From the NCBI GenBank assembly GCA_963773335.1, contig CAVZAT010000012.1:1-64000 (forward strand): a stretch of 64,000 bases of DNA, in the 5' to 3' direction. The translations under genes were made by a program, and so were the position numbers. The notes beneath the pieces were generated by a model that was not told where the DNA came from, ran no database searches, and worked only from the letters and a program-made list of their open reading frames with translations. Positions 44,043 through 55,958 of the stretch are shown here, piece after piece (position 1 is the first letter of the stretch; each line of letters begins with the position of its first letter). The stretch is from UBA4742 sp963773335 (GTDB taxonomy: Bacteria; Actinomycetota; Acidimicrobiia; Acidimicrobiales; Acidimicrobilacustridaceae).

Positions 44043-46221
44043 TCAATGCGAGAAGTGGATGTCGGGGAGCAGCCGGCCGAGCCACTTGGGTAGCCACCAG
44101 TTGCGGTCGCCGAGGAGCCCCATGAGCGACGGGACGAGCATCATGCGCACGATGGTGGCATCGACCAGCACGGCGAGGGCCAGGGTGACGCCGAGCTCGG
44201 TGGGCGGTATGGGACCGGTCACGCCGAAGGCGATGAAGACCACGATCATGATGAGGGCCGCGTTGGTGATCGGTCGCCCGGTTCGGGCGATGCCTTCGCG
44301 GATGGCCAGCTGCGTGTCTCCGGTGGCCTCATAGCGTTCGCGGATGGCCGCCAGCAGGAACAGCTGGTAGTCCATCGACAGCCCGAAGAGCAGTGCGAAG
44401 AAGAACAGTGGCGCCCACGCATCGACGAAGCCCTGGGGGTGGACGCCGAGCAGGCCGGCACCGAATCCGTGTTGGAAGACCAGGGTGGCGAAACCGAAGC
44501 TCGCCCCCACGCTGATCAGGTTCAACGCGATCGACGACAGGGCGATGGTGAGGCTGCGGAACACGACGAGCAGCAGCAGGAACGCCACGACCATGATGAT
44601 GCCGATGGCCAGCGGTGCTCGGCCCGTGAGCACGGCGGTGAGGTCGTGGTTCTGGGCCGCCGGCCCCCCCACGAGGGCGTCGGGGACCTGGGCGCCGAGG
44701 TCGGCACGCAGCCGGGTGACCAGGTCGGAGGTGGCGGTGGAGTCCACCGGGGTGGCCGGGGTGACGCGGACGACGGTGCGGCCGGAGGGCGGCGGGTTGA
44801 GCCACGATCTGCGCGGCGACCACGTTGGACTCGGCCTGGGCCAGCCGGACCACGGTCGGGGCGTGGGCGGCGTCGACGGTGACGAACAGGGGCGCGGCGG
44901 CGCCGGAACCGAACGACGTGACGATCATGTCGTAGCCGTCGCGGCTCGACCGCCCCTGGTCGACGACGCGAGCTCCGGGCATCCCGAGGTGCATCCCGAT
45001 CGCCGGCGCGGCCAGCAGGAGGAGCAGGGCGAGACCGGCGGCGAGCGTGCGCCCGGGGTGGCGCAGGGCGTGTCCGGTCCAGCGGGCCCAGCGTCCCTCG
45101 GCGGCCCGGTCGGGATCCTGGTGGTTGCGAACCACGAGCACTCGGTCGCCAAGGGAGACCAGCACGGCCGGGAGCAGGGTCAGCGCGGCCAGTGCGACCG
45201 CGACGACCGAGAGGATCATCCCCAGGGCCATCGACCGGAAGACCATGACCGGCACCACGAACACCGCGGCCAGGGAGAGCACCACGGTGAGCGCGGACAG
45301 GAAGACGGCCTTGCCGGCGGTGGACAGCGTGTTGGCGATGGCGTCGGCGGCGTCGAGGCCATCTTCTCGCTCCTCGCGGTAGCGAGACACGATGAACAGG
45401 CTGTAATCGATGCCGACGGCCAGACCGATCATCATCGAGAAGTTCATGGCCCAGACCGACAGCGGCGTGGTGTCACCCATGAGGTGGAGCGCGGCGAAGC
45501 CGACGGCGATGCCGGCCAGGGCGAGCAGCAGCGGGATTCCGGCGGCGATGGCCGAGCCGAACGCGATCAGCAGCAAGATGACCGTCGGGATCCCCGACAG
45601 CAGCTCGGCCCGATGGAGCGCCTCGGCGTTGCTCTGGTTGAAGTCGCTCCACACCGCCCACTCGCCGGTGACCTTGGCCACCGCTCCCGTCGGGAGGCGC
45701 AGACTGGCGACGTGGTCGATGAGTCGACTGGCCGACGTGGGCAGGCCGGCGTCGTTGGACGCGGCCAACTGCACGGGGATCAGCGCAGTTCGCCCGTCGG
45801 CGGCGAGGAGCCCCGACGATGCCGGCTGGGTCGTCGGATCGACGACGGCTGCGCTCCCGGGAGCGCCCTGCAGATCGGCCACAAGGTGCTTCAGGCCCGC
45901 AGGGTCGGTGGCGATGGGGTGGCTCTGGCGGTAGACGACGACGGCGGCCTCGGCCCCCACCTGGGGGAAGTCGCGGCGCAGCTCCTGGCGCACCTGGGCC
46001 GAGACCGAGCCCTGCGCATCCCATCCGGCACCCGACAGGGCGCTGGTGAGCGTGAGCGCGAGCGGTGCCGCGGCCAGGGTGGCGACCAGCCACACGATCA
46101 TCACCAGGCGGCGGCGGCGGGCCGAGAAGCGGGCCAGCCGGGCGAACCACGGCTCGTTGGGAGCGGCACCACCGGCGGTGACCGCCGTGGTCGGGTCGGG
46201 CATCGAGCGCGTCGTGGCCAT
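44043..46221 (-). pseudogene. MMPL/RND-family transporter, one frameshift
   Basis: From ATG 46221 the first frame holds an N-terminal span, a large soluble loop and the first membrane cluster (GIDYSLFIVSRYREEREDGL, FLSALTVVLSLAAVFVVPVM). After a shift near 44805 the second frame holds the other half (LAIGIIMVVAFLLLLVVFRS, FALLFGLSMDYQLFLLAAIR, LVDATIVRMMLVPSLMGLLG). The D-Y pairs in GIDYS and SMDYQ are the proton-relay residues of MMPL proteins. Repaired length about 725 residues. Two CstR-type operators stand before it. Probably exports a lipid or sulfur-linked metabolite; cargo unknown. Confidence 0.8.
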
Positions 46222-46249
46222 CGGTCTGCTTTCCGTCGTCCGGGTACTG

Positions 46250-46287
46250 GTACCCCATAGGGTATCGGAAGATACCCCTAGGGGTAT
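46250..46287. promoter_or_regulatory. CsoR/CstR-type operators, copies 4 and 5
   Basis: GTACCCCATAGGGTAT (46250-46265) and ATACCCCTAGGGGTAT (46272-46287, perfect palindrome) are 6 bp apart in the 77-bp region between the divergent MMPL and TSUP genes. The second copy runs into TATACA (46285-46290), a -10 box for the rightward gene whose GTG is at 46299, so the mRNA should be leaderless or nearly so. Confidence 0.85.
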
Positions 46288-46298
46288 ACACTGCTTTG

Positions 46299-47048
46299 GT
46301 GGCATTCGTCGAGTACGTCCTGGCTGGGCTCGGCGTCGGGTTCGTTTTCGGCATGTTCGGAGCGGGCGGCTCGGCGTTCGCCACCCCGGTGTTGGCCGTC
46401 CTCGGCGTACCGGGCCTCATGGCGGTCGCCTCCCCGCTGCCGGCCATGATCCCGGCCGCCTATGCCGGTGCCCGCCGCTACGTGCGTTCCGGGAACCTCG
46501 ACCGTCGCGTGGCCGTGCTCGCCGTCATCGGTGGGATCCCCGGCACGCTCCTGGGCGCCTTCGCCTCCCGGCTCGTCGGAGGCGACCGCCTCCTGGTCCT
46601 GTCGGGCCTGCTCCTGTTCGTCATCGGGGTCCGCCTGGTGCTGCCGGACCGGGCCGGGGCATCGGGGCGTGCCGCCGATCGACGCAACAGCACCGCGATC
46701 GTGGTCGGCTCGGCGTTCGGCGTGGGTCTGCTCACCGGCCTGTTGGCCAACGGCGGCGGCTTCCTGCTGGTCCCCCTTTTCGTCCTGGTGCTGGGCCTCA
46801 CCGCCATCGAGTCCGCCGGCACGTCCATGGTGGTGGTCGGCATCCTCACCGTTCCGACCCTGGCCACCCACTGGGCCCTCGGCCACATCGACTGGATGGT
46901 TGCGGCCGGGTTCGCCATGGGGTTGATCCCCGCGTCGATGCTGGGCGCCCGCGTCGCTCAGCGTGTGCCGGCCAACCAGGCGCGCCTGGCGTTCGGGTTG
47001 ATGCTGGTGGCATTCTCGGTCTGGTTCCTGGCCCGTCAGCTCGCCTGA
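46299..47048 (+). CDS. TauE/SafE (TSUP) family permease
   Basis: 249 residues from GTG 46299 (a TTG at 46296 is also possible). Eight hydrophobic segments in two similar halves: GLGVGFVFGMFGAGGSAFAT and PALAGARRYVRSGNLDRR-like basic loop (YAGARRYVRSGNLDRRVAVL), then FGVGLLTGLLANGGGFLLVP and QLA end. The GxGGG repeats are the TSUP signature. Members export sulfite, sulfoacetate or similar anions. Its CstR-type operator and the persulfide enzymes nearby suggest removal of sulfite made by the rhodanese-MBL protein, or import of another sulfur anion. Confidence 0.88.
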   Translation: MAFVEYVLAGLGVGFVFGMFGAGGSAFATPVLAVLGVPGLMAVASPLPAMIPAAYAGARRYVRSGNLDRRVAVLAVIGGIPGTLLGAFASRLVGGDRLLVLSGLLLFVIGVRLVLPDRAGASGRAADRRNSTAIVVGSAFGVGLLTGLLANGGGFLLVPLFVLVLGLTAIESAGTSMVVVGILTVPTLATHWALGHIDWMVAAGFAMGLIPASMLGARVAQRVPANQARLAFGLMLVAFSVWFLARQLA

Positions 47049-47179
47049 AGACCCCCCGCTTCGATCCGGGTCGGGGTCCAGAAGGCCGGTCAGGCGGGTG
47101 ATGGATCGGCGATCGCGCCGACCGCGTGCGGGGACCGCGCCCCACACCACGACCGCCACAACCAATAGGGCTAGCCCGG

Positions 47180-49627
<2,448 letters not shown>

Positions 49628-49643
49628 CGTGTGGTGACGACGG

Positions 49644-50042
49644 TCAGGCCTGCGCGATGCGCACGAGGTTGCCCGACGGGTCGCGGAACGCGCAGTCCCG
49701 CGCCCCCCACGGCTGGGAGGTGGGCTCCTGGAGCACCTCGGCCCCCGACGCCCGCACCTTCTCGAAGGTGGCGTCGAGGTCCTCGGCCGCGAAGATGGCC
49801 GCCTGCAGCGACCCCTTCGTGACCAGCGACTGGAGGGCGTCGCCCTCGGTCTGCGAGCGACCGCCGTGGGGCTGGGACAACACGATGGCGACATCCTGGC
49901 CGGGCGCTCCGACGGTGACCCAGCGGAACCCGTCGGAGGCGACGTCGTTGCGGACCTCGAGGTCGAGTGCGTCACGGTAGAAGCCGAGCGCCTCGTCGGG
50001 ATCGTTGACGGTGATGAACATGGTGGAGAGGTTGACAGCCAT
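49644..50042 (-). CDS. VOC-family (glyoxalase/bleomycin-resistance fold) protein
   Basis: 132 residues. STMFITVNDPDEALGFYRDA, LDLEVRNDVASDGFRWVTVG and GARDCAFRDPSGNLVRIAQA are typical of the paired-betaalphabeta VOC fold. Ends 16 bp before the UvrA-like gene, so the two are cotranscribed. Such proteins sequester or modify drugs or toxic metabolites; together with the UvrA-like protein they look like a resistance pair. Confidence 0.9.
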   Translation of the reverse strand: MAVNLSTMFITVNDPDEALGFYRDALDLEVRNDVASDGFRWVTVGAPGQDVAIVLSQPHGGRSQTEGDALQSLVTKGSLQAAIFAAEDLDATFEKVRASGAEVLQEPTSQPWGARDCAFRDPSGNLVRIAQA

Positions 50043-50121
50043 GAGACGACCCTACGAGCAGTGTGGCCGGCGTGTGCTTCTCCGATCCTGCTCGACGCCG
50101 AGCGCCGTGCCGCGTCGTCGC

Positions 50122-50532
50122 TCAGGTGGAGGCCAACGTGCGCTGCGGTCGTGTCCTCACCTTGGTCACACAGGACGGGACGACCTCGAGGTGGCGGTGG
50201 TCGCGGGCCCGATACTTCGACGGTGTCTCTCCCATGATTTCGGTGAAGCGCGAGCTGAACGAGCCGAGCGACGTGCATCCCACGGCCATGCAGGCGTCGG
50301 TGACCGACATGCCTTGACGTAGGAAGGCCTTGGCCCGCTCGATGCGACGGGTCATGAGGTAGGTGTATGGCGTCTCGCCATAGGCGGCGCGGAACTTGCG
50401 GGAGAAGTGCGCAGGCGACATGAGCGCGGCCCGGGCCATGGCCGGGACATCGAGGGGCTCGGCGTAGTCGCGGTCCATCAGGTCACGCGCCCGGCGCAGG
50501 TGCGCGAGATCGGCGATCTCCTCCGGTGTCAT
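50122..50532 (-). CDS. AraC-family regulator (single HTH domain)
   Basis: 136 residues from ATG 50532. DRDYAEPLDVPAMARAALMS, PAHFSRKFRAAYGETPYTYL, MTRRIERAKAFLRQGMSVTD and ACMAVGCTSLGSFSSRFTEI form the double helix-turn-helix of AraC/XylS proteins. No N-terminal ligand domain is encoded, as in SoxS/MarA-like activators. First gene of the unit AraC-VOC-UvrA-like, with an 80-bp gap to VOC; it may activate the resistance genes. Confidence 0.9.
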   Translation of the reverse strand: MTPEEIADLAHLRRARDLMDRDYAEPLDVPAMARAALMSPAHFSRKFRAAYGETPYTYLMTRRIERAKAFLRQGMSVTDACMAVGCTSLGSFSSRFTEIMGETPSKYRARDHRHLEVVPSCVTKVRTRPQRTLAST

Positions 50533-50845
50533 GGGTTCAACGTTAGGCGGGTCGTCGATGCACCGCGTCCGCGGCGGCGACGAGATTCGAAACAGAGCCG
50601 GCCTCTCAGGCGGCGCGACCACCGTGGTGGATTCGTTATCCGTCAGGGGGTCGCCCCGCCGTGGACGAGCGGGTGCCCGAAACGTGATCAGCACTCCCAT
50701 GCCGCTCGACTGGCGGGGCGGAAACATGGCTCGGTTCTTGAGGTCAGTGCGGCCATCTGTGCGGTGCTCCGCCCGGCGGGAACCGGCACGAGGTCGTCGT
50801 CGCCGGGCCTACGGTGTCACCGCCCAAGCAGACGAGGAGCCGACG
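50533..50845. other. 313-bp divergent region between AraC and CoA ligase
   Basis: No gene. No clear -35/-10 pair stood out by eye; upstream of the CoA ligase the sequence GAGGAG (50835-50840) is a ribosome-binding site. An open frame continues in phase with the ligase to 50531 but has no ligase-like sequence. Confidence 0.4.
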
Positions 50846-52441
50846 ATGGACCGCACCGCGATCGAGGAACTGCAGATGCACGGCCAGGACATCCCTTGGC
50901 TGCTCGGGCACTGGGCGACCCACAAGCCCGACCACCCGGCCCTGGTCTGGGATCCGCCCACCGGCGCCGGCCGGCAATGGACCTACGCCGAGTTGCGCGA
51001 CACCACCCATGGCCTGGCCGTCGGGCTTCGCGAGCAGGGCGTGGCGGTGGGGGACAAGGTGCTCATCCACGCCGAGAACTCCCCCGACATGCTCCTGGCC
51101 TGGCTGGCCTGTGCCACGCTCGGCGCCGTCGCGGTCACGACCAACACGCGCTCGGCGGTAGCCGAGATCGCCTACTTCGCCGAGCACACGGGGTGCGTCG
51201 CCGCCATCGTCGACGCCCGTCTGGCCGACGCGGTGGCCGAGGCCGCGCCCGCGTTGGAGTGGATCGCCGTCATCGCCGACGATGCGCTGAGGGCCGACGC
51301 CACAGCCAGCGCGAGCGGACGCGGGCCGGAGCGCCTTCCGTTCGCGGCGCTGGCCGGCGACGCCCGTTCGTGGTCCGGGCGACCGATCGAACCGATGCGA
51401 CCGTTCGGCATCATGTTCACCTCGGGCACGACCAGCCGGCCCAAGGCGGTGGTGCACACCCACGCCAACGCCATCTGGGCCAGCCGCGTCGGTCCCCGCA
51501 ACATCGATCTGGGTACCAACGACCGGTACCTGATCTACCTGCCCCTCTTCCATGTCAACGCCCAGAGCTGGTCGTTCTTCTCGGTGCTGGGCGTGGGCGC
51601 CACCGCGGTGTTGATGCCCAAGTGGTCCTCCAGCCGGTTCTGGGATGTCGTCACCGCCAACCAGATCACCCACATCTCGCTGATGCCGTTCTGCATCGGC
51701 ACCCTCTCGGGTCCCGATCGCCCGGCGTCCACGACGCTGCGCATCGGGGTCTTCGGCCTGATCATGGAGGTGCTCGACGCGATGCTGGGGATCGAGGTCT
51801 ACGCCGCCTACGGGATGACCGAGACCGTGATCCACGCCACCAACGGCAAGCCGTCCGAGCACCTGCCCGAGCGGTCGATGGGCCATGTCACGCCCGGCTA
51901 CGAGTTCGCCGTGGTCGACAAGGAGACCGGGGCCCTGTGCGCCGAGGGCGAGACGGGCGAGCTGTGGTTGCGGGGCGCCCGGGGGATCCAGCTGTTCCTC
52001 GAGTACTACGACAACCAGGAGGCCAACGCCAAGGCGTTCGAGGACGGCTGGTTCAAGACCGGGGACATGGTGGTGCTCGGCCCGGGCGGCAACCTCTTCT
52101 ACCGCGAACGTGACAAGGACCTGCTCAAGGTGGGTGGCGAGAACGTCTCGGCCCGCGAGGTGGAGGACGTCGTGACCGCCGTCCCCGGTGTCACCCAGGT
52201 GGCGGTGGTGGGCAAGCACCACGACTTCCTCGACCAGGTGGTGGTGGCCTTCGTGGTGCCGGCCCCGGGCACCGACGAGGCGGCGCTCGAGGCCCAGATC
52301 ATCGGGGCCTGCCGCGAACGACTGGCCGACTTCAAGGTTCCCCGCGCCGTCTACGCGGTGGAGGAGTTCCCGCTGGGCACGCTGGACAAGGTCCTCAAGA
52401 ACAAGTTGCGGGAGATGGCCGACCAACAGCCACCCGTCTGA
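50846..52441 (+). CDS. AMP-forming acyl-CoA synthetase
   Basis: 531 residues from ATG 50846. IMFTSGTTSRPKAVVHTHAN is the P-loop-like AMP-binding motif; YAAYGMTETVIHATNG the A5 core; ELWLRGARGIQLFLEYYDNQ, DGWFKTGDMVVLGPGGNLFY and RDKDLLKVGGENVSAREVED the hinge and A8 region. FPLGTLDKVLKNKLR contains the catalytic lysine near the C-terminus. It activates a carboxylic acid as acyl-CoA. The close neighbourhood of a CoA-transferase and an SDR points to degradation of an unidentified acid. Confidence 0.92.
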   Translation: MDRTAIEELQMHGQDIPWLLGHWATHKPDHPALVWDPPTGAGRQWTYAELRDTTHGLAVGLREQGVAVGDKVLIHAENSPDMLLAWLACATLGAVAVTTNTRSAVAEIAYFAEHTGCVAAIVDARLADAVAEAAPALEWIAVIADDALRADATASASGRGPERLPFAALAGDARSWSGRPIEPMRPFGIMFTSGTTSRPKAVVHTHANAIWASRVGPRNIDLGTNDRYLIYLPLFHVNAQSWSFFSVLGVGATAVLMPKWSSSRFWDVVTANQITHISLMPFCIGTLSGPDRPASTTLRIGVFGLIMEVLDAMLGIEVYAAYGMTETVIHATNGKPSEHLPERSMGHVTPGYEFAVVDKETGALCAEGETGELWLRGARGIQLFLEYYDNQEANAKAFEDGWFKTGDMVVLGPGGNLFYRERDKDLLKVGGENVSAREVEDVVTAVPGVTQVAVVGKHHDFLDQVVVAFVVPAPGTDEAALEAQIIGACRERLADFKVPRAVYAVEEFPLGTLDKVLKNKLREMADQQPPV

Positions 52442-52459
52442 ACCCTCGAGTCCGCGCCC

Positions 52460-53257
52460 TCACAGGGCGAAGGAGTAGCCGCCGTTGACCGGGATGGTCT
52501 GACCGGTGACCCACGAGGCCCGGGGGCTGGCCAGCGTGGCCACCATCCAGGCCACGTCGTCGGGGTCGCCGGGCCGGCGAATCAGGTAGTCGGCCATGAG
52601 CGCCTTGCGCTGCTCAGCCCGGGCGGGATCGTCCCAGAACGCGTCGGTGGCCGGCGTGCGCATGGTGCCCAGGGCGATGTTGTTGGCGGTGACACCGTGG
52701 CGGGCCACCTCGCTGGCGATGGCCCGGGTGAACCCGGCCGCCCCGGCCTTGGCTGCGCTGTAGGCAGCCATCTGAGCCCCGCCGCTGCGGGCGGCATCCG
52801 ACACGATCGTGATGATGCGCCCCCAGCCCCGTTCCGCCATGGCCGGCAACACCGCATGCACGCAGTTCATGACCCCCCCGAGGTTCACCCCCAGGTACTT
52901 GGTCCACTCCTCGGGGGTGGTGTCCACGAAGCGGGTGGGGGTCCCGAAGCCATCGGTCCCGGCGTTGCCGGCGTTGTTCACCAGGATGTCGACGCCCCCG
53001 GCGCCGCCGACCGCGTCGTGCACCGCCGCGTGGTCGGTGACGTCGAAGGGCAACGCGCTCGCCGCGCCACCCGCGGCCCGGATGGCTGCGGCTGCGGCCT
53101 CGGCCCGCTCGGCGAAGAAGTCGTTCACGACCACCTCGGTACCGGCCGCGGCCAGCAACCCGGCGATCGCCTCACCCACCCCCTGGCCGGCACCGGTCAC
53201 CAGCGCCCGCTTGCCTGCCAGCGCGAAATCGATCGTCAGATCACGTGCGGGGCTCAC
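52460..53257 (-). CDS. Short-chain dehydrogenase/reductase
   Basis: 265 residues from GTG 53257, overlapping the CoA-transferase stop by 4 bp (GTGA). ALVTGAGQGVGEAIAGLLAA is the NAD(P)-binding TGxxxGxG, VDILVNNAGNAG the structural NNAG, and SDAARSGGAQMAAYSAAKAG holds the catalytic Ser and YxxxK. The acidic residue expected after the second strand (NDFFAERAE) fits NADH preference, by analogy. Converges on the acyl-CoA synthetase gene. Confidence 0.93.
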   Translation of the reverse strand: MSPARDLTIDFALAGKRALVTGAGQGVGEAIAGLLAAAGTEVVVNDFFAERAEAAAAAIRAAGGAASALPFDVTDHAAVHDAVGGAGGVDILVNNAGNAGTDGFGTPTRFVDTTPEEWTKYLGVNLGGVMNCVHAVLPAMAERGWGRIITIVSDAARSGGAQMAAYSAAKAGAAGFTRAIASEVARHGVTANNIALGTMRTPATDAFWDDPARAEQRKALMADYLIRRPGDPDDVAWMVATLASPRASWVTGQTIPVNGGYSFAL

Positions 53258-54408
53258 GCCACGACCTGCTCGGCTCGAAGAGCGGCGATCTGATCGGCGC
53301 TGAACCCGGCGGCGGCCAGCACGGCGTCGGTGTCCGCCCCCAGGTTCGGCGGATCCGAGCCCGCCCGCGTGGCCGAGTCCCCGCCTTCGCCGTCGAAGCG
53401 GATCGGGTTGGCCAGCACCCGAGCGCCGGACCCGCCCAGCTCGACCAGGCTTCGCCGGTCGGTCACCTGCGGATCCTCCAGCAGGTCGGCGGGTTGGTTC
53501 ACCGGACCGACACCGCCCCGAAGGCCGGGTTCCGCCACCCACGCCGCGGCCGGTCTGGAGGCGAACACCTCGCTCAAGCGGGCGATGACCGGGCCCTCGT
53601 CGTCGACGCCCAGCCGATGCCCGAGCAGCTCGGGCGTAGCCAGCGCCTCGCACAGGGCGGCCCAGGGCTTCGGCTCGCTGGCCGCCACGGTGACGTCGCG
53701 CCCGTCCGCGCACCGGTAGACGTTGCGCGCCGCGAAGGTGCCCCACCCCGGCGCCGGATCGTTGGCAGCGCGAGCCACGTCTTCTGCCAGCACCCACATG
53801 GCGCTGTCGACCATGTTCGCGTCGAGGCGTCGCCCCTGCCCGCTCCGGTCGGCCTCGGCCAGCCCGGCGAGGACGCCGGCCGTCGCCATCAACGCGGCCA
53901 GTGGGATCGAGATCGTGGTCGCCGGTGGCGTGGCCGGCCCGTCGGCCAGGCGGTCGAGCAGACCGGCGTAGCCGAGGTAGGTGAGATCGTGGCCGGGCGC
54001 ATCGGTGTTGGGGCCGGTGTCGCCGAAGCCCGTCACCGAGCACCACACCACACGGGGGTTCTCCTCCCGCATGGTCTCATAGCCCAGGCCGAGCCGGTCG
54101 AGTTGGCCGGGGCGGTGCGACTCGACGACCACGTCGGCCCAACGCACGAGCGGGCGGAGCACGTCGGCCGCGCCAGGTGAGCGAAGGTCGAGCACCAGCG
54201 AGCGCTTGCCCCGGTTGAGGGCCACGTGGGCGGCGTTGAACCGGCCCGGCGGTGCCATCGGCCGCAGGCCGTCACCGGCGCCGGGCGCCTCGACCTTGAC
54301 CACCTCCGCGCCCAGGTCGGCCAGTAGCAACGTGCAGAAGGCACCCGGGTACATGCGAGTCAGGTCGAGGACCTTCACGGGTGCGAGCGGTCCGGCGAGG
54401 TCGGTCAC
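53254..54408 (-). CDS. CaiB/BaiF-type CoA-transferase
   Basis: 384 residues. PVKVLDLTRMYPGAFCTLLL, ADLGAEVVKVEAPGAGDGLR, LDLRSPGAADVLRPLVRWAD and PGHDLTYLGYAGLLDRLADG follow family III CoA-transferases; the Asp in GHDLTYLG occupies the usual catalytic position. These enzymes move CoA between an acyl-CoA and a free acid through an aspartyl anhydride. The gene is divergent from the SufS-like enzyme gene and translationally coupled to the SDR. Confidence 0.92.
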   Translation of the reverse strand: MTDLAGPLAPVKVLDLTRMYPGAFCTLLLADLGAEVVKVEAPGAGDGLRPMAPPGRFNAAHVALNRGKRSLVLDLRSPGAADVLRPLVRWADVVVESHRPGQLDRLGLGYETMREENPRVVWCSVTGFGDTGPNTDAPGHDLTYLGYAGLLDRLADGPATPPATTISIPLAALMATAGVLAGLAEADRSGQGRRLDANMVDSAMWVLAEDVARAANDPAPGWGTFAARNVYRCADGRDVTVAASEPKPWAALCEALATPELLGHRLGVDDEGPVIARLSEVFASRPAAAWVAEPGLRGGVGPVNQPADLLEDPQVTDRRSLVELGGSGARVLANPIRFDGEGGDSATRAGSDPPNLGADTDAVLAAAGFSADQIAALRAEQVVA

Positions 54409-54463
54409 GGCCCGAGTCTCGCATGTGCCCGGCTGGCCCCCGACGGCCTACGCTCAGGCGCCC

Positions 54464-55846
54464 ATGACCACTCTGCCGATCCAGCTGGTGGGCGATGGCC
54501 TGCCCGTGCCCTGTGTGGACGGAACCGACCGTCCATACCTGTCGCTGGACAGCGCGGCGTCGACCCCGGCCCTGCCCGCGGTGGCGGCCCGGGTGCAGGA
54601 GTTCGTCCCCTGGTACTCGAGCGTGCACCGGGGCGCCGGCTACAAGTCCCAGATGGCCACCGCCGCCTACGAGGACGCCCGCGCCGCGGCGCTGGCCTTC
54701 GCGGGGCGCGAGGGTCACGACGACATCGCCATCCTGTGCCGCAACGCCACTGAGGCCATCAACCACCTGGCCTACCGACTGCGGCTGACCCGCGACGACG
54801 TGGTGGTGACCACCGTGGTCGAACACCATGCCAACCTGCTGCCCTGGGCCCGATCCGCGGCCCAGCGGCGCTACGTGGAGTGCGACCCGCAGGGCCGCTT
54901 CGGGACCGACGATGTGGCCGCCGCGCTCGACGATGGTGCTCGACCCAGGCTGCTGGCCGTGACCGCGGCCAGCAACGTGACCGGGTGGCGCCCACCCGTC
55001 GACCAGATCCTCGAACTCGCCCATGAGCGGGACATCCCGGTGCTCGTGGACGCGGCCCAGTTGGCCCCCCACCACCCCCTGCCCAGCCAGGCCGACTTCC
55101 TGGCCTGGAGCGGTCACAAGATGTACGCCCCGTTCGGCACCGGAGTGCTGATCGGTCCCCGCCTGTCCTTCACCGACGGCGATCCCTTCCTGGCCGGAGG
55201 CGGCGCGGTCGATCTGGTGGATCTCGACGAGGTCGTGTGGACCGACCCGCCCGAGCGCGAGGAGGCCGGATCCCCCAACCTCATCGGCGCGGTGGCCCTG
55301 CACACCGCCATCGACGAGCTCACCTCGATCGGCTGGGATGCCATCGGGGCCCACGAGGCCGCCCTGGCCGACCAGCTGCGCCGGGGTCTGGCCGCCATGG
55401 ACGGCGTGCGGCTCCTCGGCCCCGACCTCGACACCCCGACGTTGGCCGTGGCCAGCTTCGTGGTCGACGACCTCCCCCACGCCCTGGTCGCCGCCCGCCT
55501 GAGTGCCGAGTTCGGTATCGGGGTGCGCCACGGATGCTTCTGCGCCCATCCGTACCTGGTGCGGCTGCTGGGCCTGTCGGCCGATGAGATCGCCCGCTAC
55601 CACGACGACATCCACCGGGGCGACCGCACGCGGATCCCCGGAGCGGTGCGGGCCAGCGCCGGTCTGTCCACCACGCCGGCCGACGTGGAGCGGTTCCTGT
55701 CCGCCATCGCCGTCATCGCCGGGCCCGAGCCCGCACCCGTGGAGTACCTCCAGGATCCCGTCACCGGCGACTTCTGGCCCCGCCCCGAGGCCGCGCCGTG
55801 GTCGACCGGTGACCGCAGCCTGGGCTCGGCCTGCTCCCGAGGCTGA
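54464..55846 (+). CDS. Class V aminotransferase-fold PLP enzyme (SufS-like)
   Basis: 460 residues from ATG 54464. LCRNATEAINHLAYRLRLT, TTVVEHHANLLPWARSAAQ (H121/H122 stack on PLP), VLVDAAQLAPHH (D196) and AWSGHKMYAPFGTGVLIGP (Lys219, Schiff base). RHGCFCAHPYLVRLLGL gives Cys358 or Cys360 at the position of the cysteine-desulfurase nucleophile. An extension of about 50 residues past the usual end and no SufU/SufE neighbour suggest a dedicated desulfurase, lyase or epimerase rather than the housekeeping SufS. Confidence 0.88.
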   Translation: MTTLPIQLVGDGLPVPCVDGTDRPYLSLDSAASTPALPAVAARVQEFVPWYSSVHRGAGYKSQMATAAYEDARAAALAFAGREGHDDIAILCRNATEAINHLAYRLRLTRDDVVVTTVVEHHANLLPWARSAAQRRYVECDPQGRFGTDDVAAALDDGARPRLLAVTAASNVTGWRPPVDQILELAHERDIPVLVDAAQLAPHHPLPSQADFLAWSGHKMYAPFGTGVLIGPRLSFTDGDPFLAGGGAVDLVDLDEVVWTDPPEREEAGSPNLIGAVALHTAIDELTSIGWDAIGAHEAALADQLRRGLAAMDGVRLLGPDLDTPTLAVASFVVDDLPHALVAARLSAEFGIGVRHGCFCAHPYLVRLLGLSADEIARYHDDIHRGDRTRIPGAVRASAGLSTTPADVERFLSAIAVIAGPEPAPVEYLQDPVTGDFWPRPEAAPWSTGDRSLGSACSRG

Positions 55847-55888
55847 GCGGATCCCGCCCCAAAGGCCGCGGAACCCGTCCCGCCGCCC

Positions 55889-55905
55889 GGCCCCGAACCG
55901 GGGCC
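55889..55905. terminator. Hairpin between convergent genes
   Basis: GGCCCC (55889-55894) and GGGGCC (55900-55905) with a GAACC loop, inside a longer imperfect fold (GCGGAAC near 55868 and GTTCCGC near 55920). Placed between the SufS-like and the DUF-like membrane genes, which converge; probably a bidirectional terminator without a T-run. Confidence 0.5.
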
Positions 55906-55958
55906 AGGGGCGAGACAGGTTCCGCGTGGAGGACAGGTCGCGTCAGCCGAGGTCAGGG

